DNA of 35,602 nt from Mycobacterium persicum (GCF_002086675.1 NZ_MVIF01000061.1:1-35602); one strand, 5' to 3'. Positions 1 to 8,412 are shown, numbered from the stretch's first letter. Notes: generated by a model not told the origin, from the sequence alone. Numbers and translations are program-made.

Positions 1-38
1 CCCCCCCCCCCCCCCCCCCTATTTTTTTTTCAACCCAA
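1..38. other. homopolymer contig edge
   Basis: The window opens with 19 C residues, then T-A and nine T residues. Neither run resembles mycobacterial coding or intergenic DNA elsewhere in the window. It is most likely a draft-assembly end of poor quality inside the PPE gene that follows. Confidence 0.6.
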
Positions 39-824
39 ATGCCGCCAACCGATATTCATCTCGGGGTCGGGGGCGCTTTTTTGTTTAAACTAGACAGCGG
101 CTTTGCCGGGGGGGCGGGGGCGGCGGCTGCGGAGTTGATGCCGTTTAGTGTGCCGCCGTTGGATTTGGCGGGGTTGGCCTCGCAGGTGGGTGCGCAGGTG
201 GCCGGGTTGGCGACGACGGCTACGGCGGCGGTGTCGCCGGCGTTGCAGGGTGCGCTGGCGGGGGTTCCGGGGGTGGTGACCGGGTTGCAGTCGTTGGCCT
301 CGTCGCTGCCGTTGTCGTCGGTGATGCAGGTGGCGCAGTTCGCGGCGCAGCCCGCCAGCATGATGCTTGGGCCGCTGATGCAGTTGGGCAGCACGGCCAA
401 TGCGGGTACGGCGGGGTTGGCCGGGGCGACGGCGTTGGAGGGTCTGGCTGATGCGCCGAAGTTTGTCGGTGATGTCAATCCGATGAAGGGCCTCGGCGGT
501 GGCGCCGGCCTGGGTGCGGGTATTGGCGCGGACTTAGGTAAGGCGCGGTTGGTGGGGGCGATGTCGGTGCCGCCGACCTGGGAGGGGTCGATGCCCAAGG
601 GGTTGTCGTCCGCAGCCATGGCGGGGTTGGGTGGTATGCCCAATGCGGCGGAATTGGCGGCTGCCGCTGGCGGCAGTGGCGCGGGAATGCCGATGATGCC
701 GATGCCGATGGGTGCCGGTGGTGCCGGAGCGGGGATGCCCGGCGGAATGATGGGCCGTGGGGGGGCCAATCCGCATGTGGTGCAGGCGCGCCCGAGTGTG
801 ATCCCGCGCACCGGTGTCGGGTAG
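3..824 (+). CDS. PPE family protein, C-terminal part (PPE-SVP type), 5' partial
   Basis: This is the C-terminal part of a PPE protein, a mycobacterial family of cell-surface or ESX-secreted proteins. The frame is open to the left edge; the first ATG is at 39, but the N-terminal PPE domain of about 180 residues is absent, so the real start lies outside the window. What is visible is Ala/Gly-rich helical sequence, an SVP motif (MSVPPTWEG, about residue 174 from the ATG) typical of the PPE-SVP C-terminal domain, then a Gly/Met/Pro-rich tail ending in RPSVIPRTGVG. Codons for roughly the first 25 residues look unlike the rest and may be damaged by the contig end. Its place before three plc genes matches PPE38/PPE39 of M. 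tuberculosis (Rv2352c/Rv2353c). An esx-like remnant begins 2 bp after the stop. Confidence 0.85.
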   Translation, partial: PPPPPPIFFSTQMPPTDIHLGVGGAFLFKLDSGFAGGAGAAAAELMPFSVPPLDLAGLASQVGAQVAGLATTATAAVSPALQGALAGVPGVVTGLQSLASSLPLSSVMQVAQFAAQPASMMLGPLMQLGSTANAGTAGLAGATALEGLADAPKFVGDVNPMKGLGGGAGLGAGIGADLGKARLVGAMSVPPTWEGSMPKGLSSAAMAGLGGMPNAAELAAAAGGSGAGMPMMPMPMGAGGAGAGMPGGMMGRGGANPHVVQARPSVIPRTGVG

Positions 825-825
825 C

Positions 826-953
826 GCCGGGACTTTTGGGGCGCGACCTGCCGGGAGTTCATCACCCAGCTAGGCCCCAGCTTCCAGGCGATCTACGAAC
901 CAGCCAACGACGACGCCCAAGCCGACTCCGCCGTCGGCGCCAGCTGGGCCTGA
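826..953 (+). pseudogene. decayed esxN/esxO-like remnant (C-terminal half)
   Basis: Reading from 846 in the frame ending at the TGA 951-953 gives TCREFITQLGPSFQAIYEP, then ANDDAQADSAVGASWA. This aligns with the C-terminal half of the esxO product at 8793-9077 (CQEFITQLGRNFQVIYEQ ... TDSAVGSSWA). Homology continues upstream to 826 (an AG-x-FWG-like stretch) only if a missing base is allowed. About 33 bp (11 codons) in the later half are missing relative to esxO. The first roughly 45 codons and any start are gone, and PPE coding sequence lies directly upstream. It is therefore a broken WXG100 gene of the Mtb9.9 subfamily, probably left by recombination between PPE/esx cassettes. A product is unlikely. 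Confidence 0.8.
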
Positions 954-987
954 CCAACACCGAGCCGGCCTCACCAGCCAGCTCTGC

Positions 988-1029
988 AGGGCGCGGGTAA
1001 CGCCAACCAACCAGTGTTACCCGCGCCCT
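988..1029 (+). terminator. 14-bp perfect hairpin after the esx remnant
   Basis: AGGGCGCGGGTAAC (988-1001) is perfectly complementary to 1016-1029, with a 14-nt loop. There is no U-tract, as is common for mycobacterial hairpin terminators. It lies 35 bp after the remnant stop and before a convergent gene, so it may stop transcription from both sides. Confidence 0.6.
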
Positions 1030-1125
1030 CACCCTGTCAGCCGAAGCGATCCGTGGTCTGGGTGCCGCACACGTTGGGTGATGAGGTGGGGGGACGGGGC
1101 CGGTAGCCGCAATCAGAGCGGGCGC

Positions 1126-1881
1126 TTATACGCGGCCCATCCCCCTGGTCATCAGGAATGCTCCCAGCAGGGCAATGACGACAGCGAAGATCTGGTGTCG
1201 CCGAGCCTTGACCCAGCGCTGCACCACCGACATGATCTGCCCGGTCTTAGCCGGCGCCGCCAGCTGGCTGGCGAGTGGGAGCTCGACGAATGACAGTGCC
1301 ACAAGGGTGTACACACCCGCCGCTGTGACCTGGATGGCCGCCGCGGCTCCCGAGGCCAAAATCGCGGTGAGCGCTACCAGAAACCGGAAATCCGCCAACA
1401 GCCCGACTCCGAGGACGAACGCCACCCCCAGCGGGCGGGCCTGCAACGCGACGTCGGCGCGCGTCGACAACCTCGAGATCGTCGTGGACGTCCGGACCTG
1501 CAACTGTGATGGATTGGCGCCTATCATCCCGAGCCGGATCCGCTGGCCTGGGGAGAGGGTGATCGCCAGCGCGGCGATGAGCAGCGCCGTGACACCCATC
1601 GCGATCTGAATGTGTCCGGCGGTGGAACTGGCGGTGGCAACTTCCACCCGGTGCATGACATCGAGCGCGAATCCTCGTAGTCCGAAGAGCACACCTGTAG
1701 CCAGAGCAACGCTGGTGACAATGCCGCCAAGCCAAAATGCAACGAGCTGGCCGACGGCACGGGGTCGCGATGACAGGAGAACGCTGATCCCGATCCGCAC
1801 CGGGTCGGCCGTCGCGACAAGCGCCAACACGAGCACCGTACCCCACATGGCAACGGACGCTACAACGACGACGACGATCAC
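1126..1881 (-). CDS. GAP/Sap family membrane protein
   Basis: A hydrophobic 251-residue protein with about six membrane segments that resembles the GAP (GPL-addressing protein)/Sap family, small mycobacterial membrane proteins implicated in moving glycopeptidolipid or sulfolipid to the cell surface. Supporting features are the N-terminal VLVLALVATADPVRIGI segment, LSSRPR after the first helix, a charged middle loop (about residues 110-145) and a short basic C-terminus. The longest frame starts at a GTG (1881). An in-frame ATG at 1848 (MWGTVLVLAL) fits family starts better and would give 240 residues; neither has a clear ribosome site. It is a lone minus-strand gene between the PPE/esx remnant and the plc genes. 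The substrate here is unknown. Confidence 0.75.
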   Translation of the reverse strand: MIVVVVVASVAMWGTVLVLALVATADPVRIGISVLLSSRPRAVGQLVAFWLGGIVTSVALATGVLFGLRGFALDVMHRVEVATASSTAGHIQIAMGVTALLIAALAITLSPGQRIRLGMIGANPSQLQVRTSTTISRLSTRADVALQARPLGVAFVLGVGLLADFRFLVALTAILASGAAAAIQVTAAGVYTLVALSFVELPLASQLAAPAKTGQIMSVVQRWVKARRHQIFAVVIALLGAFLMTRGMGRV

Positions 1882-2397
1882 GAAACCCGGTCAAGACAAT
1901 GGTTTTCCGATTACGACCGGGTTACTCGCGGCACGACATCATTCCTGGCGTCGGATTAAGACCGACGGTGCCGAATGCAATTCGGTGAAAAAGTTGGAGA
2001 ACGGGCGCTGACCTGGGGTAATCGGGCAGGCTGCCGGCGCCGGCGCTAAGTCGAGAAATGGCACTATGAGGGATCGATTAGGAATGTGGGATTCGATAAA
2101 TTTTTGTCGTGAAGCACTTTAGTCCGATGGGTATTGGCACGTTGGTCGCAATGGGTTGCGTCGGCACGGTGTACCGTCCGCTTCGATAACCGGGTGCCCG
2201 GCCGGTGCGCTGCGGGAGGGTCGCCGCCGCGTAGGCACCGCTCCCAGCCGCGGCTTAATCAGACCCTGGCGGTTCTCGTGGCTTCGACAACGGCGGCCAA
2301 CAGATCGGAACTCCATACCCACCGGTACCCCGCGACCGGCCGAGACAGATCCCGGAAACCGATTCCAGCTCGTTTGCTGCAGGTGAAGTAGGCCTGC
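1882..2397. other. intergenic region upstream of the first plc gene
   Basis: No convincing gene is seen. Short open frames at 2119-2526 and 2134-2391 lack ribosome sites and family resemblance. The stretch around 2040-2110 is comparatively AT-rich for this genome. The plc promoter described separately starts at 2398. Confidence 0.5.
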
Positions 2398-2446
2398 GAC
2401 ACGCCGGTCGGCCTGCCGCGATCGATCGGCGTGGTAACTATACCGT
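2398..2446 (+). promoter_or_regulatory. plc promoter 1: GACACGCCGGT box + 30 bp + TATACCGT
   Basis: GACACGCCGGT occupies 2398-2408 and TATACCGT 2439-2446, separated by exactly 30 bp. TATACC is a plausible -10 element, about 30 bp before the GTG at 2478. No good -35 hexamer is visible, and the box would sit near -53 to -43, a usual activator position. The same box, spacing and -10 recur before the other two plc genes. Confidence 0.65.
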
Positions 2447-2477
2447 GGGCTGAACTGTGCGCAGGGAGGCGAATTAC

Positions 2478-4037
2478 GTGACGGAAAACCCCTTCCGGGG
2501 AATGTCACGCCGGGAGTTTTTTGCAAAGCTCACCGGCGCCGGCGCTGCGGCGTTGATGATGGACTTTGCCGGTCCGGTGATCGAAAAGGCGTATGGTGCG
2601 GGCCCCTGCTCGGGGCATTTGACCGATATCGAGCACATCGTATTGTTGATGCAGGAGAACCGGTCATTCGATCATTACTTCGGCACACTTTCGAGCACCC
2701 GAGGTTTCAGCGACCCGTCGCCGGCATACCAGCAAAAGGGTTGGAATCCGATGACGCAGGCGCTCGACCCTGCGGGAATCACCATTCCATTCCGGCTCGA
2801 TACCACCCGTGGCCCCATTCTGGACGGCGAGTGCGTCAATGATCCCGACCACGCCTGGATCGCCATGCACACCTCCTGGAATAACGGCGGCAACGACAAC
2901 TGGCTTCCGGCGCAGTCGGCGACGCGCACCGGGCCTTATGTCCCGATGGTCATGGGTTATTACACCCGCCAGGACATCCCGATCCACCATCTGCTGGCTG
3001 ATACCTTCACTATTTGCGACGGCTATCACTGCTCACTTTTGGGTGGCACGCTGCCTAATCGGCTGTATTGGATGAGCGCCACCATCGATCCGGCCGGCAC
3101 CAACGGGGGACCGCAGTTGGTGGAGCCCGGCTTCCTGCCCGAGCAGCAGTACAGCTGGCGCATCATGCCGGAGAACCTCGAGGACGCCGGCATCAGCTGG
3201 AAGGTGTACCAAAGCAAAGACGCCGGGCGGTTCATCAACACTCCGATCAGCAATAACGGGCTAGTACAGGCTTTCTCGCAGTCCGCCAACCCGAGGTCGA
3301 ACCTGGCTCGGTTCGGCATTGCACCGACTTACCCGTTCGACTTCGCGGCCGACGTCAAAGGCAACCGGCTGCCGCAGGTTTCCTGGCTGGTTCCACCGTT
3401 CATCCAGTCGGAGCATCCCGCATTGCCGGTGGCGCTGGGCGCTGTGGCCATGGTCAATGCGCTGCGCATTCTGCTTTCCAACCCGGCGGTGTGGGAGAAA
3501 ACCGCGTTGATCATCAGCTATGACGAAAACGGCGGCTTCTTCGACCACGTGACGCCGCCGACGGCGCCGCCGGGTACTCCAGGTGAGTACGTGACGGTGC
3601 CCGACATCAACGCAGTGAGCGGGTCCGGCGGTATCCGGGGCCCGATCGGCCTGGGCTTTCGGGTGCCCTGCCTGGTCATTTCGCCCTTCAGTCGCGGCGG
3701 GTTGATGGTCCATGACATTTTCGACCACACCTCGCAGTTGAAATTGATTCGCGCCAGGTTCGGTGTGCCCATTCCCAATTTGACCGCCTGGCGCGACGGC
3801 GTCGTCGGCGACATGACCTCCGCGTTCAACTTCGCAACACCGCCAAACCCGACCAGACCCAACTTGAGCCATCCGCTCTTGGCCGCCGTGCCGAAACTGC
3901 CGCAATGCATCCCCAACGTCGTATTGGGGACGACGGACGGCACGCTGCCGGCAATTCCGTACCGAGTGCCTTATCCCCAAATGATGCCCACTCAGGAAAG
4001 CAGCCCCACCCGCGGGATTCCCAGCGGGCTTTGCTGA
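2478..4037 (+). CDS. plcA: phospholipase C, Tat-exported (plcA position)
   Basis: A 519-residue phosphoesterase of the PlcH/PlcA-C family, which cleaves phospholipid head groups outside the cell. The N-terminus carries a twin-arginine signal (SRREFFAK, Arg11-Arg12), then a hydrophobic stretch to about residue 40. The family motif ENRSFDHYFG follows at 60-69, and DENGGFFDHVTPP in the C-terminal half belongs to the metal/active-site region. The GTG at 2478 was chosen because AGGGAGG (2463-2469) lies 8 bp upstream and because it makes the first 60 residues collinear with the other two copies; a GTG at 2457 is in frame but less likely. It is the first of three tandem paralogues and has its own promoter. 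The symbol rests on gene order (PPE-plcA-plcB-plcC-Rv2348c-esxP-esxO), not proven orthology. Confidence 0.88.
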   Translation: MTENPFRGMSRREFFAKLTGAGAAALMMDFAGPVIEKAYGAGPCSGHLTDIEHIVLLMQENRSFDHYFGTLSSTRGFSDPSPAYQQKGWNPMTQALDPAGITIPFRLDTTRGPILDGECVNDPDHAWIAMHTSWNNGGNDNWLPAQSATRTGPYVPMVMGYYTRQDIPIHHLLADTFTICDGYHCSLLGGTLPNRLYWMSATIDPAGTNGGPQLVEPGFLPEQQYSWRIMPENLEDAGISWKVYQSKDAGRFINTPISNNGLVQAFSQSANPRSNLARFGIAPTYPFDFAADVKGNRLPQVSWLVPPFIQSEHPALPVALGAVAMVNALRILLSNPAVWEKTALIISYDENGGFFDHVTPPTAPPGTPGEYVTVPDINAVSGSGGIRGPIGLGFRVPCLVISPFSRGGLMVHDIFDHTSQLKLIRARFGVPIPNLTAWRDGVVGDMTSAFNFATPPNPTRPNLSHPLLAAVPKLPQCIPNVVLGTTDGTLPAIPYRVPYPQMMPTQESSPTRGIPSGLC

Positions 4038-4129
4038 TCGGCCCGGGAAGCTGCCGTTAGGGCCTTCGGTGACGGCGGTGGATTTGCACTCGGGAAATGA
4101 TGATCAGCACTGATTTGCGTATCGGGTCC

Positions 4130-4178
4130 GACACGCCGGTGGGCTTATCAGGATTGATTGCCGACGCAACTATACCGT
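4130..4178 (+). promoter_or_regulatory. plc promoter 2: GACACGCCGGT box + 30 bp + TATACCGT
   Basis: GACACGCCGGT lies at 4130-4140 and TATACCGT at 4171-4178, with the same 30-bp spacing as promoter 1. The spacer is also partly alike (GATTGATTGCCG versus GATCGATCGGCG), so promoters 1 and 2 descend from a duplication. The presumed -10 is about 41 bp before the GTG at 4219. Confidence 0.65.
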
Positions 4179-4218
4179 GATCGGGAATATGCGACGCGGC
4201 CGTCAGGGAGGGCGTGTG

Positions 4219-5775
4219 GTGGGCGAGCACCCGGTCGACGGAATGACCCGTCGACAATTCTTCGCCAAAGCCGCTGCCGCCACCACCGCCGGCGCTCTCA
4301 CGTCATTAGCCGCTCCGATTATCGACAAGGCGTATGGAGCCGGGCCCTGCTCGGGGCATTTGACCGATATCGAGCACATCGTGTTGTTGATGCAGGAGAA
4401 CCGGTCATTCGATCACTACTTTGGCACGTTATCGGGGACTCGGGGTTTCAACGATCCGTCACCGGCGTTCGCGCAGAAGGGCTGGAATCCGGCGACGCAG
4501 GCGGTCGACCCGGCCGGCACCACCATTCCGTTTCGATTCGACACCACCCGGGGGCCGCTGCTTGACGGCGAATGCGTCAACGACCCCGATCACGGCTGGA
4601 TCGCCATGCATAACTCATGGAACGGGGGCGCCAACGATGGCTGGTTGCCGGCGCAGGCCGCGTCCAGCCCGCTGCAGGGCAACGTCCCGGTGACGATGGG
4701 TTATTACACTCGCCGGGACCTCCCCATCCATTACCTGCTTGCGGACACATTCACAGTCTGCGACGGCTACTACTGCTCGCTGCTGGGCGGCACCACGCCC
4801 AATCGGTTGTATTGGATGAGTGCTTGGATCGATCCGGACGGCACCAACGGTGGTCCCATTCTGATCGAACCCAACATCCAACCGCAGCAAAAACTCAGCT
4901 GGCGGATCATGCCGCAGAACCTCGAAGACGCGGCCGTCAGCTGGAAGGTTTACCAGAACAAATTTCTGGGGCCGCTCAACAATACGGTTGTGGGCTACAA
5001 CGGACTGATCAACGATTTCCAGCAGGCCGCAGATCCGCGATCCAATCTGGCCCGCTACGGCATCGCCCCTACGTATCCGTTGGACTTCGCCGCTGACGTC
5101 AAGAACAATGCGCTACCCAAAGTTTCCTGGGTGCTGCCTGGATTCTTGTTGTCCGAACATCCCGCGTTACCCGTTTCTATCGGTGCTGTCGGAATCGTCG
5201 ACGTGCTGCGGATTTTGCTGTCGAATCCGGCGGTGTGGGAAAAGACCGCGGTGATCGTCAACTACGACGAAAACGGGGGTTTCTTCGATCACGTGACGCC
5301 GCCGACGCCGCCGCCTGGTACCCCGGGGGAGTACGTCACTGTCCCCGATATCAACGCCGTGCCGGGTTCGGGCGGAATTCGCGGGCCCATCGGTTTGGGT
5401 TTTCGCACCCCGTGCATCGTCATTTCGCCCTACAGTCGCGGTCCGCTGATGGTCCACGACACCTTCGACCACACCTCGACGTTGAAGTTGATCAGTGCGC
5501 GGTTCGGAGTGCCCGTTCCCAACCTCAGCGCCTGGAGAAACGGCGTGGTCGGCGATATGACTTCGACATTCAATTTCGCGGTCCCGCCCAACCCGTCGAA
5601 ACCCAATCTGGATCACCCGTTGCTGAGGTCAGTCCCCAAACTGCCCCAGTGCGTTCCCAACGCGGTATTGGGAACGACGACCAAGACATCAATTCCGTAT
5701 CGGGTGCCATTTCCACAGATGATGCCGACCCAGGAAACGTCACCGACCCGCGGAATTCCCAGTGGCCTCTGCTGA
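4219..5775 (+). CDS. plcB: phospholipase C, Tat-exported (plcB position)
   Basis: A 518-residue paralogue of the preceding phospholipase C. The Tat signal is TRRQFFAK (Arg11-Arg12), followed by an Ala/Thr-rich hydrophobic core, then GPCSGHLTDIEHIV and ENRSFDHYFG at 60-69, with DENGGFFDHVTPP later. It ends like the first copy in PTRGIPSGLC. The GTG at 4219 follows AGGGAGG (4205-4211) by 7 bp and aligns with the paralogues; a GTG at 4216 and an ATG at 4177 are in frame but badly placed. A 70-bp stretch (4346-4415) is nearly identical to the first copy. The 181-bp gap to the upstream gene holds its own promoter, so it need not be cotranscribed. The symbol is by position only. Confidence 0.88.
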   Translation: MGEHPVDGMTRRQFFAKAAAATTAGALTSLAAPIIDKAYGAGPCSGHLTDIEHIVLLMQENRSFDHYFGTLSGTRGFNDPSPAFAQKGWNPATQAVDPAGTTIPFRFDTTRGPLLDGECVNDPDHGWIAMHNSWNGGANDGWLPAQAASSPLQGNVPVTMGYYTRRDLPIHYLLADTFTVCDGYYCSLLGGTTPNRLYWMSAWIDPDGTNGGPILIEPNIQPQQKLSWRIMPQNLEDAAVSWKVYQNKFLGPLNNTVVGYNGLINDFQQAADPRSNLARYGIAPTYPLDFAADVKNNALPKVSWVLPGFLLSEHPALPVSIGAVGIVDVLRILLSNPAVWEKTAVIVNYDENGGFFDHVTPPTPPPGTPGEYVTVPDINAVPGSGGIRGPIGLGFRTPCIVISPYSRGPLMVHDTFDHTSTLKLISARFGVPVPNLSAWRNGVVGDMTSTFNFAVPPNPSKPNLDHPLLRSVPKLPQCVPNAVLGTTTKTSIPYRVPFPQMMPTQETSPTRGIPSGLC

Positions 5776-6066
5776 ATCGGGCTGCACAAGTCACCGGCCG
5801 CCAGGGCTGCGGTTCGCCGACGCCGATCCCTTTCTGCTGGCTGAAAAGGTACGGCGGGGAGGCTCCTCCGACGCCGGAATGCACGCAACGTGGAAACAGG
5901 TTCCGGCACCGAGGCCCTTTCCCTATCGAGTCTCGTCTGCGCCGAATATGCCGGTGCCAGGAACGGGTCCGCACGGCATTCCCGGCGGGCCCGGTTATAT
6001 CGATGGGGCTGATTCAAGGTCAAACCGGACACCGCGGACTGCCGTCGAAACGATTGAATACGCCAG
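5776..6066. other. intergenic region between second and third plc genes
   Basis: About 290 bp with no supported gene. The reading frame of the downstream phospholipase is open through here and back into the second gene, but it has no ribosome site or family similarity. The third plc promoter begins at 6067. Confidence 0.5.
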
Positions 6067-6115
6067 GACACGCCGGTTTGCGTTTCGCAGCCGACTTCCG
6101 TCACGCCTATACGGT
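6067..6115 (+). promoter_or_regulatory. plc promoter 3: GACACGCCGGT box + 30 bp + TATACGGT
   Basis: GACACGCCGGT lies at 6067-6077 and TATACGGT at 6108-6115, again exactly 30 bp apart. The spacer differs almost completely from those of promoters 1 and 2, so box and spacing look selected rather than merely inherited. The presumed -10 is 36 bp before the GTG at 6144. Confidence 0.65.
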
Positions 6116-6143
6116 CAACTCAAACATCGATAAAGGAGGGCCG

Positions 6144-7694
6144 GTGGGCGGCGGTGCATTTGCTGGAATGTCGCGTCGAGAATTCCTGGCGAAGGCCACC
6201 GGGGTCGGGGCGGCAGCTTTTCTCACGGACTGGGCCGCCCCGGTGATCGAGAAGGCTTATGCGGCCGGTCCGTGTTCGGGACATCTGACCGACATCGAGC
6301 ACATCGTGTTGTGCCTGCAAGAAAACAGGTCATTCGACCATTACTTCGGCTCGCTCTCCAGCGTGGACGGGTTCGACACCCCGACGCCGCTGTTCGCCCA
6401 GAAGGGCTGGAATCCACAGACACAAGCGGTTGACCCTGCCGGCACTACCTTGCCGTATCGCATCGATACGACCAGAGGCCCCAACGGGGTTGGCGAATGC
6501 GTCAACGACCCCGACCACCAGTGGATCGCGGCACATTTGTCGTGGAATGGCGGGGCCAATGACGGCTGGCTTGCGGCGCAAGCCAGAACCCGCTCGGCGG
6601 CCAATACGCCCGTGGTGATGGGCTACTACGCGCGCCCCGACATACCGATCCACTACCTGCTGGCCGACACATTCACCGTCTGCGACCATTACCACTCTTC
6701 GCTTCTCGGCGGGACGATGCCCAACCGGCTCTACTGGATCAGTGGCACCGTCAACCCCGACGGCGACCAGGGCGGACCACAGATCGTCGAGCCGTCCATT
6801 CAACCGAAACTGACGTTCAGTTGGCGCATCATGCCCCAGAACCTCAGCGACGCCGGTATCAGTTGGAAGGTCTACAACAGCAAGCTGCTCGGCGGCCTCA
6901 ATGACACGTCGCTGAGCCGCAACGGCTATGTGGGGAGCTTCAAGGCGGCGGGAGATCCGCGGTCAGATCTGGCGCGATACGGGATTGCGCCGACGTACCC
7001 CGGGGACTTCGTCCTCGACGTCATCAACAACAGGCTGCCGCAGGTCTCCTGGGTTGTGCCGCTGACCGTCGACTCCGAGCATCCGTCCTTCCCGATCGCC
7101 GTGGGTGCCGTCACGATCGTCAACCTGATCAGGACGTTGCTTCGCAATCCTGCCGTTTGGGAAAAGACCGCGCTGATCATCGCTTACGACGAACATGGCG
7201 GATTTTTCGACCACGTCACGCCACCGACGGCGCCGCCGGGCACACCCGGCGAATGGATTCCCAACAGCGTCGACATCAACAGGGTCGACGGCTCGGGCGG
7301 TATCCGGGGGCCGATCGGTCTGGGGTACCGGGTGCCGTGTTTGGTTATCTCTCCCTACAGCCGAGGCGGGCTGATGGTTCACGACCAGTTCGACCACACG
7401 TCGCAGCTGCAGCTCATCGGCAAGCGCTTCGGGGTTCCGGTCCCTAACCTGACCCCCTGGCGGGCCAGCGTGACCGGAGATATGACGTCGGCATTCAATT
7501 TCGCCGCCCCGCCCGACCCGTCGCGACCCAACTTGGACCACCCGGCTCGGCAATTGCCGAAGGTTGCCAACTGTGTGCCCAACGTGGTCCTGGGGTTTCT
7601 CAACGAAGGGCTGCCCTATCGGGTGCCCTATCCGCAGACGATGCCGGTCCAGGAATCGGGGCCGGTCCGCGGAATTCCCAGCGGCATCTGTTAG
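6144..7694 (+). CDS. plcC: phospholipase C, Tat-exported (plcC position)
   Basis: A 516-residue third paralogue and the most diverged of the three. The Tat signal is SRREFLAK (Arg11-Arg12), ENRSFDHYFG is at 60-69, and the later motif reads DEHGGFFDHVTPP (His where the other two have Asn). The C-terminus is PVRGIPSGIC. The GTG at 6144 is preceded by AAAGGAGGG (6132-6140) and gives an N-terminus collinear with the other copies. The open frame runs back to 5235, but that part overlaps the second plc gene and is not coding. The product is expected to be exported by the twin-arginine pathway and to act on host or environmental phospholipids at the cell envelope. The symbol is by gene order. Confidence 0.88.
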   Translation: MGGGAFAGMSRREFLAKATGVGAAAFLTDWAAPVIEKAYAAGPCSGHLTDIEHIVLCLQENRSFDHYFGSLSSVDGFDTPTPLFAQKGWNPQTQAVDPAGTTLPYRIDTTRGPNGVGECVNDPDHQWIAAHLSWNGGANDGWLAAQARTRSAANTPVVMGYYARPDIPIHYLLADTFTVCDHYHSSLLGGTMPNRLYWISGTVNPDGDQGGPQIVEPSIQPKLTFSWRIMPQNLSDAGISWKVYNSKLLGGLNDTSLSRNGYVGSFKAAGDPRSDLARYGIAPTYPGDFVLDVINNRLPQVSWVVPLTVDSEHPSFPIAVGAVTIVNLIRTLLRNPAVWEKTALIIAYDEHGGFFDHVTPPTAPPGTPGEWIPNSVDINRVDGSGGIRGPIGLGYRVPCLVISPYSRGGLMVHDQFDHTSQLQLIGKRFGVPVPNLTPWRASVTGDMTSAFNFAAPPDPSRPNLDHPARQLPKVANCVPNVVLGFLNEGLPYRVPYPQTMPVQESGPVRGIPSGIC

Positions 7695-7986
7695 CCATCC
7701 CATGCCTTTTGAATGCAACTCTGAACCAGACCTGCGCTGCAACCGGGTGCGGTGCAGGCCATTTTCCCGCTGCGTGGATCGTGTGTCAGGCTCGGCTGTC
7801 GCGAGCGGCGAATGCCGCAGCCAGGCCGCCCGACGTGGGTCAAGTGCCGCTGGTCGCGCTGGCATGCAGAGAAATCGGAGAAATGGGGATATTGGCCGCG
7901 GGATTGTCATACGATGCGAAGTGCTCGATGGTTTGTGGTTGCCATTGAGGGTTGGTTTATTGGAATCGGCACTGGAAGGGGACAGC

Positions 7987-8310
7987 GTGCTTTTGCCTCT
8001 TGGTCCGCCCTTGCCGCCCGATGCCGTGTCGGCGAAGCGCGGTGAGTCGGGGATGCTTGGCGGGTTATCGGTTCCGCTCAGCTGGGGTACGGCCGTTCCA
8101 CCGGATGACTATGATCACTGGGCCAAAGAGGATGAAGCGGCCGAGGTCGCCGTCGTGCCCGGTGCGGTGGACCCGGAACCCGCCGAATCCAGCACCGACG
8201 AGTGGGACGAGTGGGCGGAGTGGAACGAGTGGGAGGCAGCCAATGCCGAACCTCGGTTCGAGGTGCCGCGTAGCAGCAGGGTCGTACCGCATTCTCCGGC
8301 GGCCGGTTGA
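7987..8310 (+). CDS. Rv2348c-like conserved mycobacterial protein
   Basis: A 107-residue acidic protein that I recognise as the counterpart of M. tuberculosis Rv2348c: N-terminus MLLPLGPPLPPDAV, the segment LGGLSVPLSWGTAVPPDDYDHWA, and C-terminus AEPRFEVPRSS ... HSPAAG. It has no signal peptide or membrane segment. A run of Glu-Trp steps (DEWDEWAEWNEW, about residues 71-82) precedes the conserved tail. The GTG at 7987 is chosen because a purine-rich AAGGGG ribosome site lies just upstream. It sits 147 bp before esxP, as in M. tuberculosis, which suggests an ESX-linked role, but no biochemical function is known to me. Confidence 0.8.
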   Translation: MLLPLGPPLPPDAVSAKRGESGMLGGLSVPLSWGTAVPPDDYDHWAKEDEAAEVAVVPGAVDPEPAESSTDEWDEWAEWNEWEAANAEPRFEVPRSSRVVPHSPAAG

Positions 8311-8412
8311 GAGAAAGGGGTAACTGTCGTTCTTCATGACCGATTGGTGACTTCGGTATCACCGCGGTCGGCACTACTAGGAGTCAATCTGCACAAATAA
8401 CTCCCGACTAAG

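Noticed and set aside
2398..6115. plc repeats as part of a mobile element
   Set aside because: No transposase, terminal inverted repeats or target duplications were seen; tandem gene duplication explains the similarity.
5235..6143. N-terminal extension of the third phospholipase frame (819 residues in total)
   Set aside because: It overlaps the second plc gene and has no family similarity; the GTG at 6144 has a ribosome site and aligns with the paralogues' Tat signals.
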